Below, in pieces: positions 42,753-51,354 of a DNA stretch of 64,000 nucleotides. Each line of letters opens with the position of its first letter. The stretch's first letter is position 1. A program made the translations under genes and the position numbers. This DNA comes from an uncultured Acetatifactor sp. GTDB lineage: Bacteria > Bacillota > Clostridia > Lachnospirales > Lachnospiraceae. The stretch lies in assembly GCA_910578815.1 (NCBI GenBank), contig CAJTSE010000015.1, forward strand, positions 1-64,000. Reading direction: 5' to 3'. The notes under the pieces were generated by a model. The model did no database searches, was not told the origin of the DNA, and saw nothing but the letters and a program-made list of their open reading frames with translations.

Positions 42753-45700
42753 TTATTTGGCGGTCAGGACCCAGCTGTCAAACCAGCGCAAGAATCTGTT
42801 GACAAAGGAAGCCTCTACCGGCTCTCCGGATAGTACAGGATAAAACAAAAGGAACAGACCGAAGGCGGCGGCCCCATAGAGGAACAGCATTATCAGAAAG
42901 CTCTTTCTTTTCATCCGCGGCTTAAGCTGTGCCAGGCTGAATACAATCATCAACACGATAAACACTACGCTGGGAAAGTAGTGATAAATAAAGGTCACTC
43001 TGGTGACAAAGCACCAGGGCAGGTATTGTGCCAGATAACCTGTGAGCAGGAAGAGGGCAGTGCTGTGCGAAGGCTGCAGGGCCTCTTCTTTGTGCGTATA
43101 GGCAGAGACGGGAGAAGACTTGTAAGCGACAATAGACACTGGGAGAGGCGTCCGGCGGCAATCCTTGAAAAGGAAGAAAAAGGTGTATAATGCAGCAGGA
43201 ATTCCTGCCCACCAGACAAGGGGATTGCCAAAGGCGCTGATGCCTTCTCTTAAGCCGCCGTTTCCGGAGGTTCCGGTGAGAATGCCAGAATAATACCAGA
43301 TGGGCCGCTGCATCACGGGCCACTGATGCCAGGGGGAGGAATAGGGGTGAGAGGCATTCAGGCCACTGTGATAACGGAACATATATTCCTGATTGTGTAA
43401 TACTTTTAAGAAAAGTCCGTCTGAGGTGCCGTCCCGGAAGGGCAGGTAGGAAAGCAGATAAATCAGCACGGGAACGGCCATAAAAAACAGGATGCAGAAT
43501 AAAAGGGTCCGGACGGTACAGGGCATAAAACGGTCCAAAACGGTCTTGTGGGAAATGCCGCCCGTTGCACCCTCCGGATCCTTTAAGGCATAGCGGTACT
43601 CGCGGTATCTGCGAAAGAGGATTGCGAAAAAGATGAGGGCAAGACCGGCTCCGGCATACACACCGGTCCATTTACAGGCGATTCCCAAGCCCATGGAAAC
43701 CCCGCAAACGCCCAGCGGCAGCAAAGTCTTTTTCAGAGGGGTATCATAAAAGCTGAGCCGGGAATAATGATACATGAGCAGATACATCAGGATGACAAAA
43801 AAGCTGATATATACGTCAATAGTAGCAAGCCGGGTCTGTGTAAAGTGCATGAAATCAAAGGAAAACAGAAAACAGGCGAGGGCCGCAAGGGGCGTATTTT
43901 CGGTAAGCCTTTTTGTAAAAAGGTATACAAGGGGGACCATTGCGATACCAAAGAGCGTACCGGCAATGCGCCATCCGAAGGGATTCATGCCAAAGAGGGC
44001 AACGCCGCTGGCGATGAGCAGCTTGCCTAAGGGAGGGTGGGTATTTTCGTAGGCAGTGAGCCCGTTTAAGAATTCGTATGCCGTGCGGGCATGATAGATC
44101 TCGTCAAAATACATGCTGTTTCGGAAGCTGATCCGTTCTGGATATAATTCCTGCTCGTCAAAAATTCCAGGATAATCCCCGGCGTTTTCCGGGGTCAGTA
44201 TATTTCCGGCCTTGTCTAGGAATACAAGCTCCAAGAGGGAGGCGCTCTCGCTGTCCAGGGTCAGGCGGATCCTGTTTGTTCCGGAAGTCATGGCAGGCAG
44301 CTCCGCCGTCTGCCAGGTAAAAACCTTGTCTAAAGTAACTTGCGAGGCAGAAGCCGCTTCTTGGGAAGAAGCCCCAGTTGCGCCTTCTACGGACAAGGTG
44401 AAGAGGCGCTTGTGTCCTGGTGCGATATAATAAGCAAAGCCTGCGGGCTGTTGTTCCGCAAGGGAAGAAAATTCCAGCAGGATGCTGTCGCCCTCGGTCA
44501 GGGAAAGGGAAGTGGAGGGAGCCTTGAGATCGCCCAGGTCATACAGTGCAAAACAACCGTAAAGAAGTGTTATGAAAATCATAAGGAGAAAATCCCCTGC
44601 CTTCAGACGGGGAAAGGGTCGGGAAGCGGAAGGGGGCAGAGAGATGTCTGTGGCCGTGTACAGATAATCCGCCCCTGTGCCGAGACTCTCGAAAGCCCTG
44701 TTGCAGGCGGCAGGGTTTCCGTCAGGAGCGGGGTTGGAAGCAGAAAAATGCCGGGCAGAAATCTTCCATATTCCTGCAGTTGATTTCAAAACCCAGCTCC
44801 ATAACAGGATCAGAAACAAAAGCATCCCTGCGGAGACAAGGAGGATCGGGGCAGCTTTCCGGTCGTAATTTCCGGGGTTATAAAAAAACAATACGTGAGC
44901 TGTATTGTAAAAGTGCAGCAGGGAAAAGCCACTAAAGCAGAGAAAGAGTTTTTTGGAGGGCAGATAGATAAAGGAAAACAGCATTAGTACTATAGCCGGG
45001 TAAAGATAACGTTCGTGCATACGCACGGAAAAGACAAATACAGATGCCATAAAAAGAGCGGCTATAAGGGGATAGTTTAAAATTTTTGTGTCAGTCTTCC
45101 GGAAAGAGAGCCACAAGAGGGTTATCAGGACCAGTGCGGCGGCGATGGCTGCGCTGCCGTAAAAACGATAGGGCAGACCCAGAAATGTATTATCCTGACT
45201 GACCCAGTTTAAACCCAGCAGGCCCCAGAAGTTGTAAGCGTTTACTGCTGCGTAAGGGTAGGAGCCTACCGTATCAAGGTACTGACTCAGTACGTTTTCA
45301 AGGCCGAAGGGAAGAATCAAAAGCAGCATCCCCAGAAAGGAGTAAATTCCGGCCCTGAGGTTTTTGAGCAGCATGGTCAATGAAAATCCGTTCCCGCGGG
45401 GAAATACCTGGTCACAGAAGCCCATAAAGAGTATCGGAGCAAAAAGGAGAGTTTGAGGCTTGATCAGGACACCAAAACAGAAAGAGGCGTAAGCAGGCAG
45501 CGAACGTCCCCGGATCAGGCTCAGACACATAAGAATTATCAACAAGGTATATACGGAATCTACTTGTCCCCAGACGGAAGCATTTAACAGGATAGCCGGA
45601 TGAAACAGGTATGCGGCTGTAAAGAGCAGAGGCTGTAAGCCGTCAAAACGACGACGGGTCTCACGGCACAGGAGCAGGCCGCAAATTATGTCGCAGGTTA

Positions 45701-46061
45701 TGGCAGGAAGCCTTAATAGAATCAGATGCAGGGTGGAACCGTATTCCACCTTAAACAGGGCGCGAAGAGCACCCACAGGGTACAGAAGATACATATAGCC
45801 CGGAGGGTAGTCGGTGAAAACGGTATCGGAATAAAAATTCACCGGGCCTACCCGGAAGATCCGCTCCGCCCAGGCAGCAAAACAGGCGGTGTCATTGTCG
45901 AAGCCGCCGGAGAGGCCGGCAGCAGCCAGGCGCAGGGCCAGTCCTGCAGCGAACAGAAGAATCAGAGCAGAGCGGCCGGGGGCCTGTCTGCGATTTCGAA
46001 GCAGGAAGCATATCCAAAGCAGTAGCATACCAAAAGCAGCGGCGATGTGGATGTATAGCAT
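42753..46061 (-). CDS. Large two-module GT-C glycosyltransferase (PMT/ArnT type)
   Basis: A 1102-residue membrane protein, starting at the ATG whose complement is 46059-46061, behind CGGAGGTTTCTT. The first ~430 residues are multi-helix GT-C with a catalytic-type acidic pair near residue 54 (DNDTACFAAW). A beta-rich soluble stretch (about 560-690) follows. The second module (about 640-1102) is PMT-like, with FDEIYHARTA near 650 and TRLATIDVYISFF. It would move a sugar from a polyprenyl-phosphate carrier to a protein or polymer outside the membrane. It is on the opposite strand to its neighbours. Substrate unknown. Confidence 0.85.
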   Translation of the reverse strand: MLYIHIAAAFGMLLLWICFLLRNRRQAPGRSALILLFAAGLALRLAAAGLSGGFDNDTACFAAWAERIFRVGPVNFYSDTVFTDYPPGYMYLLYPVGALRALFKVEYGSTLHLILLRLPAITCDIICGLLLCRETRRRFDGLQPLLFTAAYLFHPAILLNASVWGQVDSVYTLLIILMCLSLIRGRSLPAYASFCFGVLIKPQTLLFAPILFMGFCDQVFPRGNGFSLTMLLKNLRAGIYSFLGMLLLILPFGLENVLSQYLDTVGSYPYAAVNAYNFWGLLGLNWVSQDNTFLGLPYRFYGSAAIAAALVLITLLWLSFRKTDTKILNYPLIAALFMASVFVFSVRMHERYLYPAIVLMLFSFIYLPSKKLFLCFSGFSLLHFYNTAHVLFFYNPGNYDRKAAPILLVSAGMLLFLILLWSWVLKSTAGIWKISARHFSASNPAPDGNPAACNRAFESLGTGADYLYTATDISLPPSASRPFPRLKAGDFLLMIFITLLYGCFALYDLGDLKAPSTSLSLTEGDSILLEFSSLAEQQPAGFAYYIAPGHKRLFTLSVEGATGASSQEAASASQVTLDKVFTWQTAELPAMTSGTNRIRLTLDSESASLLELVFLDKAGNILTPENAGDYPGIFDEQELYPERISFRNSMYFDEIYHARTAYEFLNGLTAYENTHPPLGKLLIASGVALFGMNPFGWRIAGTLFGIAMVPLVYLFTKRLTENTPLAALACFLFSFDFMHFTQTRLATIDVYISFFVILMYLLMYHYSRLSFYDTPLKKTLLPLGVCGVSMGLGIACKWTGVYAGAGLALIFFAILFRRYREYRYALKDPEGATGGISHKTVLDRFMPCTVRTLLFCILFFMAVPVLIYLLSYLPFRDGTSDGLFLKVLHNQEYMFRYHSGLNASHPYSSPWHQWPVMQRPIWYYSGILTGTSGNGGLREGISAFGNPLVWWAGIPAALYTFFFLFKDCRRTPLPVSIVAYKSSPVSAYTHKEEALQPSHSTALFLLTGYLAQYLPWCFVTRVTFIYHYFPSVVFIVLMIVFSLAQLKPRMKRKSFLIMLFLYGAAAFGLFLLFYPVLSGEPVEASFVNRFLRWFDSWVLTAK

Positions 46062-46094
46062 AAGAAACCTCCGTAAGGGCTTAAAATTATATAA

Positions 46095-46122
46095 ATTATA
46101 CCAAAAATAATAGAAGATGCAA
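46095..46122 (-). promoter_or_regulatory. Promoter of the glycosyltransferase gene (minus strand)
   Basis: On the minus strand TTGCAT (complement of 46117-46122), a 16-nt spacer, and TATAAT (complement of 46095-46100), about 35 bp before the start codon. Confidence 0.7.
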
Positions 46123-46130
46123 AGGAAATG

Positions 46131-46139
46131 TGTTATACT
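46131..46139 (+). promoter_or_regulatory. Extended -10 for the ABC transporter operon
   Basis: TGTTATACT, with TATACT at 46134-46139 and TG one base upstream. There is no good -35. It diverges from the glycosyltransferase promoter, whose -35 is 9 bp away. Confidence 0.4.
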
Positions 46140-46157
46140 CACATTTTGCAGGGGAGA

Positions 46158-46244
46158 AAGATTGAAAACTGTCATTTTCAATCTTGGAATTTGTGACGCT
46201 GTGCGTCCCAAAGCTCCCGCGGATTTAGATGCCGCTTGCGCGGC
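46158..46244 (+). repeat. Three hairpins in the leader of the ABC transporter operon
   Basis: AAGATTGAAAA (46158-46168), loop CTGTCA, TTTTCAATCTT (46175-46185). Then GACGC (46195-46199)-TGT-GCGTC (46203-46207). Then GCCGC (46231-46235)-TTGC-GCGGC (46240-46244), just before the ribosome site. None is followed by a T run. They may be RNA-structure elements or remnants of a dispersed repeat like those in the flagellar operon. Confidence 0.55.
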
Positions 46245-46259
46245 GGAATGAGAGGCAAT

Positions 46260-46964
46260 ATGGAAAGTTTTGTGAGCTTTGAGAATGTGAAGAAAATATA
46301 TAAATCGGGAGAGGTGGAAATTACTGCTCTTCACGACGTGAATTTTGAGATAGAGAAAGGCGAGTTTTGTGTGATTGTGGGAGCCTCCGGAGCCGGAAAG
46401 ACTACGATCTTAAATATTTTGGGCGGGATGGATACCCTGACGGAAGGAAAAGTCTGTCTGGACGGCCAGGAGATTTCCACCTTCAACAACAGGCAGCTGA
46501 CAGGATACAGGCGGTATGATGTGGGATTTGTTTTCCAGTTTTATAATCTGGTGCAGAATCTGACGGCTTTGGAGAATGTGGAGCTGGCGGCCCAGATCTG
46601 CAGGGAGCCGCTGGATGCGGCTACGGTGCTGGAGCAGGTAGGGCTGGGGGAGAGAATGAGCAATTTTCCCGCGCAGCTTTCAGGGGGCGAGCAGCAGAGG
46701 GTGGCTATTGCCAGAGCCCTGGCAAAGAATCCTAAGCTGCTGCTCTGCGATGAGCCTACGGGAGCATTGGATTACAATACGGGAAAGGCCGTATTGAAGC
46801 TGCTGCAGGCTGCCTGCAGGGACATGGGAAAGACAGTGATCGTCATTACCCACAATCAGGCGCTGACTGCCATGGCGGATAGAATCATCACGGTAAAGAG
46901 CGGAACTGTCGTGAGCATGACGAAGAATGAGAATATTGTAGATGTGGAAAATATTGAGTGGTAA
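46260..46964 (+). CDS. ABC transporter ATP-binding protein (MacB/LolD type)
   Basis: A 234-residue ATPase of the MacB/LolD/FtsE class. Walker A is GASGAGKTT near 41-49, the signature motif [10 protein letters not shown] is near 145-154, and Walker B is [12 protein letters not shown] near 163-174. It pairs with the FtsX-type permease 52 bp downstream. I choose ATG 46260, with AGAGG five bases before it. An in-frame ATG at 46248 would add four residues and cannot be excluded. Confidence 0.95.
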   Translation: MESFVSFENVKKIYKSGEVEITALHDVNFEIEKGEFCVIVGASGAGKTTILNILGGMDTLTEGKVCLDGQEISTFNNRQLTGYRRYDVGFVFQFYNLVQNLTALENVELAAQICREPLDAATVLEQVGLGERMSNFPAQLSGGEQQRVAIARALAKNPKLLLCDEPTGALDYNTGKAVLKLLQAACRDMGKTVIVITHNQALTAMADRIITVKSGTVVSMTKNENIVDVENIEW

Positions 46965-47016
46965 GTGTGAGAGTGGCAGGGAAAGACATTCTTCCGGGCA
47001 ATTTTGAGAGGACGGC

Positions 47017-50000
47017 ATGAAAGAGATCAGAAAGAGTACATTCCGGGAAATTAAATCCAGTCTGGGACGCTTTATGGCGATCTTTTCTATTATTGCGCTG
47101 GGAGTGGGCTTTTTTGCCGGGCTGAAAGTGACCAGGGATGCCATGGTATTCACGGTGAAGGACTATCTGGACAGGCATGGATTTTATGATTTGCGACTGT
47201 TGTCCACATTGGGCTATGAGGAAGAAAACGTTCAGGCATTCCGGGCCAGAGAGGATGTGGAGGCGGCGGAAGGGGCCGTTTCCATGGATGCGGTTTTTCA
47301 GATTGGGAACGGTGGGCAAAGTGTGCTGAAGGTATGCAGTCTGTCCGAAGAGCTTAACAAGGTGGAGCTTGTCAGCGGGCATCTGCCTGCAGGCAGTGGT
47401 CAATGCGTGGTGGACAGTAATTTTTTTGACGAATCTGCCGTGGGGAGCCAGATCCGCTTGGCGGAAGTGAATGATGAGGATACCTTAAACAGCTTTACCC
47501 AAAGAACTTATACGGTGGTGGGAACGGTACAATCGCCCTTGTATATTCAGTTCGAGCGGGGCAGCACTTCTCTGGGAACGGGACGGATAGCCGGCTTTGT
47601 TTATCTGCTTCCCGACGATTTTGACTTGGACTATTACACGGAGGTTTACGTCCGGTTTGCTCAGGATAATCCTCTCTACGGTGAGGACTACAGAAGCTAT
47701 ATGGAGGCTAAAAAGGAGCTGTGGGAAGGCTTTTCGGAGGAAGAGGCCGGGAAGCGCTACAGTATGATTTTGGCCAGATCGGAAAAAGAGCTGGAAGACG
47801 GAAAGCAGGAGCTTGCCGAGCAGCGTGCGCAAGGTGAGGATGAGCTGGCGAAGGGTAAAGCGTCCCTGGAAGAGGCAAAGGATAAGCTGGCCGAAGGAGA
47901 GCAGGCCTTGGCAGAGGCCAGGCAGGAGCTGGAAACCGGAAAAGAGACCTTAAGGAAGAAGGAGCGGGAGCTGGAAGAAGGGAAAGCGGCCCTGCCCCGG
48001 AAGGAAAGGGAGCTGGAACAGGGGGAGGCAGAGCTTGACGCGGGTGAGCGGGAGCTTGCAGAAAACAGGAAACGCCTGGAGGCCGGACGCTCTGAGCTGG
48101 AATTGGGCAAGCTGCAGCTGACCTCCGCCATAGCGGAACTGGAAACGCAAAGTGTGGAGCTGGAGACCCAGGCTTCCAGGCTTGAGCTGGCTTATCGGGC
48201 GGGGGTGTTGTCGGAGGCAGATTTTTGGGGGGCTATGGCTCAGATAGAATCCTACAGGCAGCAGATTAATGGAGGCTGGAGCAGCCTAACCGAAGCCAGG
48301 CTTGAACTGGACCGATCGGAAGAGCAGCTGACTCTGGGGGAGCAGGAGCTTGCCGAGGGCGAGCGAAAACTTGCCGAGGGCAGACAGGAGCTGGAGGCTG
48401 GCAGGAAAGCCTTGGCGGATGCCAGAAAGACCCTGTCAGACGGGGAGCGGCAGTTGGAAGAGGGAAGACAGGAACTTGCCGAGGCGGAGAGGCTTCTTGA
48501 GGAAAATGAGGCGGAGCTTAAGGCCGCAAGGCAAGAGGTGACAGACGGGGAGCGGGAATATGAAGAGGGCAGACAGGAATTCCTAGAAAAGACGGCGGAG
48601 GCAGAGGAAAGTTTAAGGGAGGCAGAAAGAAAGATTGCGGATTTAAAAAGCCCGGAGGTATATGTGCTGGGCAGGGAAACGAATATCGGCTATGCCTGCT
48701 TTGAAAGCGATTCAGCCATTGTGGACGGAATTGCCAATATTTTCCCTGCGTTTTTCTTTTTGGTGGCCGCGCTGGTCTGTATTACTACCATGAACCGTAT
48801 GGTGGAAGAACAGCGTACCCAGATCGGTGTATTGAAGGCTCTGGGCTATGGCAGCGGCAGCATTATGTCAAAATATGTGATATATTCCGGCCTGGCGGCG
48901 ATTTTGGGATGTGTATGCGGATTTTTGCTGGGGACTTGGGGATTTCCAAAAGTAATATGGTTTGCCTACGGTATCATGTACAGTGTGGCACCCATTGATT
49001 ATTTGTTTGATTGGAAGCTGGCGGTGATTTCCATATTGGTGTCCCTGCTTTGTTCCGTGGGGACAACCTGGCTTTCCTGCCGGATGGAGCTGGCACAGGT
49101 GGCGGCAATGCTTATGCGGCCCAAGGCGCCAAAGGCCGGGAAGCGGATATTTCTGGAGCGGATTCCTTTTCTTTGGCGGCATTTAGGCTTTTTAAAGAAA
49201 GTGTCTGTGAGAAATATTTTCCGTTACAAAAAGCGTCTGTTTATGATGGTACTAGGGATCAGCGGCTGCACGGCACTTCTGGTCACCGGCTTTGGCATTC
49301 AGGATTCCATTGCGGATGTGGCAGCACAGCAGTTTGAAGAAATACAGACGTATGATTTAAGCGTCAGCCTGAAGCCGGATGCAGGCGGTGCCGTAGAACA
49401 AAGTCTGGATATGCTGGAAAACAGTGGCGTGGAGAGCTATTTACGGGTCATGGAGACAAATATGGATATTGTCACGGATAAGGGGGTAAAATCTGTTTAT
49501 CTAGTGGCGGGAGAGCCTTCCCATATGGGCGAATACCTGGATATGCACACTTCGGCAGGGGAGCCGATTCCTTATCCGGAGGCGGGAGAAGGAGTGATTA
49601 CCCGAAAATTGGCAAAACAGTATGGCATTCGGGCGGGAGATGTGGTATCCTTAAGAGACGGGGATATGAGAGAGTTGTCCGTGAGGATTTCCGCCGTCAT
49701 GGAAAACTATATTTATAACTATGTTTACATTGACCCGGCGACCTGGAGAGAAGCATTTGGAGCGGAGCCGGAGCGCAGAATGGTCTATGTCAATCTGGCG
49801 GAGGGGGCTGATGCCCACGGAGTATCTGCAGCTTTGATGAATCTGGAAGAGGTGTCCAATGTTTCGGTAAATGCCGATACGATGGAACGCATCGGCACCA
49901 TGATGAACAGCCTTGATATTATTGTGCTGGTGGTTATTTTATGCGCAGGAGGACTTGCCTTTATTGTCCTGTATAATTTGACCAATATTAATATTACGGA

Positions 50001-50313
50001 AAGGGTCAGGGAAATTGCTACCGTAAAGGTGCTGGGCTTTTATAAAAAAGAGACGGCCAGTTATGTATTTCGGGAAAATATGCTGCTGACGGCGCTGGCC
50101 GTCCTGCCGGGTTTTCTGCTGGGATGTCTTTTGCATGCTTTTGTTATGAGTGAGATCCAGGTAGATCTTATTGCCTTTGATGTACACATCAGGCCGTTAA
50201 GCTTTCTTTACAGTGCGCTGCTGACTTTTGCTTTTGCCTGGATTGTTGACAGAATTATGGGCCGGAAGCTGGAAGAGATCAGCATGACGGAATCCTTAAA
50301 GAGCGTGGATTAG
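47017..50313 (+). CDS. Giant FtsX-type ABC transporter permease with long coiled coil
   Basis: A 1098-residue permease. A first membrane helix (about 20-42) is followed by a MacB-core-like segment. About residues 248-544 form a charged coiled coil made of heptads of the type (E/A)LxxG(K/R/E)x, where a Gly recurs in many repeats. Three FtsX-type helices lie at about 575-700, a second core at about 740-965 and the last FtsX helices at 965-1098. MacB-type transporters transmit ATP energy to extracytoplasmic work. The long stalk suggests it reaches through the wall. Substrate unknown. Confidence 0.9.
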   Translation: MKEIRKSTFREIKSSLGRFMAIFSIIALGVGFFAGLKVTRDAMVFTVKDYLDRHGFYDLRLLSTLGYEEENVQAFRAREDVEAAEGAVSMDAVFQIGNGGQSVLKVCSLSEELNKVELVSGHLPAGSGQCVVDSNFFDESAVGSQIRLAEVNDEDTLNSFTQRTYTVVGTVQSPLYIQFERGSTSLGTGRIAGFVYLLPDDFDLDYYTEVYVRFAQDNPLYGEDYRSYMEAKKELWEGFSEEEAGKRYSMILARSEKELEDGKQELAEQRAQGEDELAKGKASLEEAKDKLAEGEQALAEARQELETGKETLRKKERELEEGKAALPRKERELEQGEAELDAGERELAENRKRLEAGRSELELGKLQLTSAIAELETQSVELETQASRLELAYRAGVLSEADFWGAMAQIESYRQQINGGWSSLTEARLELDRSEEQLTLGEQELAEGERKLAEGRQELEAGRKALADARKTLSDGERQLEEGRQELAEAERLLEENEAELKAARQEVTDGEREYEEGRQEFLEKTAEAEESLREAERKIADLKSPEVYVLGRETNIGYACFESDSAIVDGIANIFPAFFFLVAALVCITTMNRMVEEQRTQIGVLKALGYGSGSIMSKYVIYSGLAAILGCVCGFLLGTWGFPKVIWFAYGIMYSVAPIDYLFDWKLAVISILVSLLCSVGTTWLSCRMELAQVAAMLMRPKAPKAGKRIFLERIPFLWRHLGFLKKVSVRNIFRYKKRLFMMVLGISGCTALLVTGFGIQDSIADVAAQQFEEIQTYDLSVSLKPDAGGAVEQSLDMLENSGVESYLRVMETNMDIVTDKGVKSVYLVAGEPSHMGEYLDMHTSAGEPIPYPEAGEGVITRKLAKQYGIRAGDVVSLRDGDMRELSVRISAVMENYIYNYVYIDPATWREAFGAEPERRMVYVNLAEGADAHGVSAALMNLEEVSNVSVNADTMERIGTMMNSLDIIVLVVILCAGGLAFIVLYNLTNINITERVREIATVKVLGFYKKETASYVFRENMLLTALAVLPGFLLGCLLHAFVMSEIQVDLIAFDVHIRPLSFLYSALLTFAFAWIVDRIMGRKLEEISMTESLKSVD

Positions 50314-50342
50314 GCGCATGACAGGAATGGAGAAAAAGAAAC

Positions 50343-51134
50343 ATGAGATTTGATATGCACTGCCATACGAAGGAAGGGTCATTGGACGGGAAGGTGCCCG
50401 TTGAGGAATTCATCGACATTTTGATTGAAAAGGGCTATGGAGGGATGCTGATTACTGATCATGATTCCTATAACGGCTACCGGGCTTGGAAACGGAATCC
50501 TATTTGTCAGCGGAAGGAAAATTTTGTGGTTCTAAAGGGCATCGAGTATGACACGATAGATGCGGGACACATCTTGGTCATCATGCCGGAAGGGATTAAG
50601 CTGCCTATTTTGGAGCTGCGCGGGCTGCCGGTGCAGTTTTTGATTAAAATTGTTCATAAAAGCGGGGGCATTTTAGGGCCGGCCCATCCCTGCGGCGTAA
50701 AGTTTATGAGTATCTTTAATACCAGGAAGCACAGGAACCGGCCTGAGGTTATAGAACAATTTGACTTTATAGAAGGCTTTAATTCCTGTGAGGACCCGGA
50801 GAGCAACCAAAGAGCCATGGAGATTGCGGAACGCTACGGAAAGCCGGCCTTCGGCGGCAGCGACGCCCATAAGGCAGACTGTATCGGTCTGGGCGCCACG
50901 GAATTTAATGAAACGGTGACCTGTGAGTCCGAGTTGATCAGGCTGGTAAGGGAACGAGGCAGTCAGGCCTGCAGCTGCGGCGGACAGTATTATCAGCGGA
51001 CAACCAAGCAGAGAATCGGCAGGCTCAATGATGTTTTGGTACATTCCTTCTGGCTCTATAATCATCTGGGAAGCATAAGGAGACGCCATAAGCGGCTGCT
51101 GGAGTTAAAAAGGATGTATATACAGATCAGGTAA
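50343..51134 (+). CDS. PHP-domain phosphoesterase-like protein
   Basis: A 263-residue PHP-domain protein. The metal-binding motifs are visible: MHCHT (near 5-9), ITDHDS (near 38-43), GPAHPCG (near 115) and GSDAHK (near 178). PHP proteins are metal-dependent phosphoesterases or the exonuclease-like domain of polymerases. The stand-alone length suggests a small-molecule or nucleotide phosphoesterase. It starts 29 bp after the permease and probably shares its transcript. Why it sits with an ABC transporter is not clear. Confidence 0.88.
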   Translation: MRFDMHCHTKEGSLDGKVPVEEFIDILIEKGYGGMLITDHDSYNGYRAWKRNPICQRKENFVVLKGIEYDTIDAGHILVIMPEGIKLPILELRGLPVQFLIKIVHKSGGILGPAHPCGVKFMSIFNTRKHRNRPEVIEQFDFIEGFNSCEDPESNQRAMEIAERYGKPAFGGSDAHKADCIGLGATEFNETVTCESELIRLVRERGSQACSCGGQYYQRTTKQRIGRLNDVLVHSFWLYNHLGSIRRRHKRLLELKRMYIQIR

Positions 51135-51212
51135 CTGTTACGAAATTATTGCAATTTTAATAGTCCTTAGACAGTAATTCATAAATTCTTAAGGTTTATT
51201 TTGTATATAGTG

Positions 51213-51221
51213 TGCTATAAT
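51213..51221 (+). promoter_or_regulatory. Extended -10 promoter overlapping a terminator
   Basis: TGCTATAAT (51213-51221) is a perfect extended -10; the -35 is weak. Its last T is the first base of the following terminator arm, so transcripts starting near 51228 lack most of that arm. Confidence 0.6.
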
Positions 51222-51278
51222 GTTCAATATATAGTAGCCTGAAATAAATGTGGCAGCTGTGTATTGAACATTTTTTTT
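51221..51278 (+). terminator. Terminator of the ABC/PHP operon
   Basis: TGTTCAATA (51221-51229) pairs with TATTGAACA (51262-51270), followed by eight Ts. The loop is about 32 nt. It overlaps the -10 of the next gene cluster. Confidence 0.75.
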
Positions 51279-51354
51279 GCAGTTTTGAAACAAAGAGGAT
51301 ACAGAAAGCATATATAGATGTATTATAGCTATAACGCAGAAAGAAGGAGAGATT

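Noticed and set aside
42636..42833. A 65-codon plus-strand frame in the tsf-glycosyltransferase gap
   Set aside because: It overlaps the glycosyltransferase 3' end, has no ribosome site and has no recognisable sequence.
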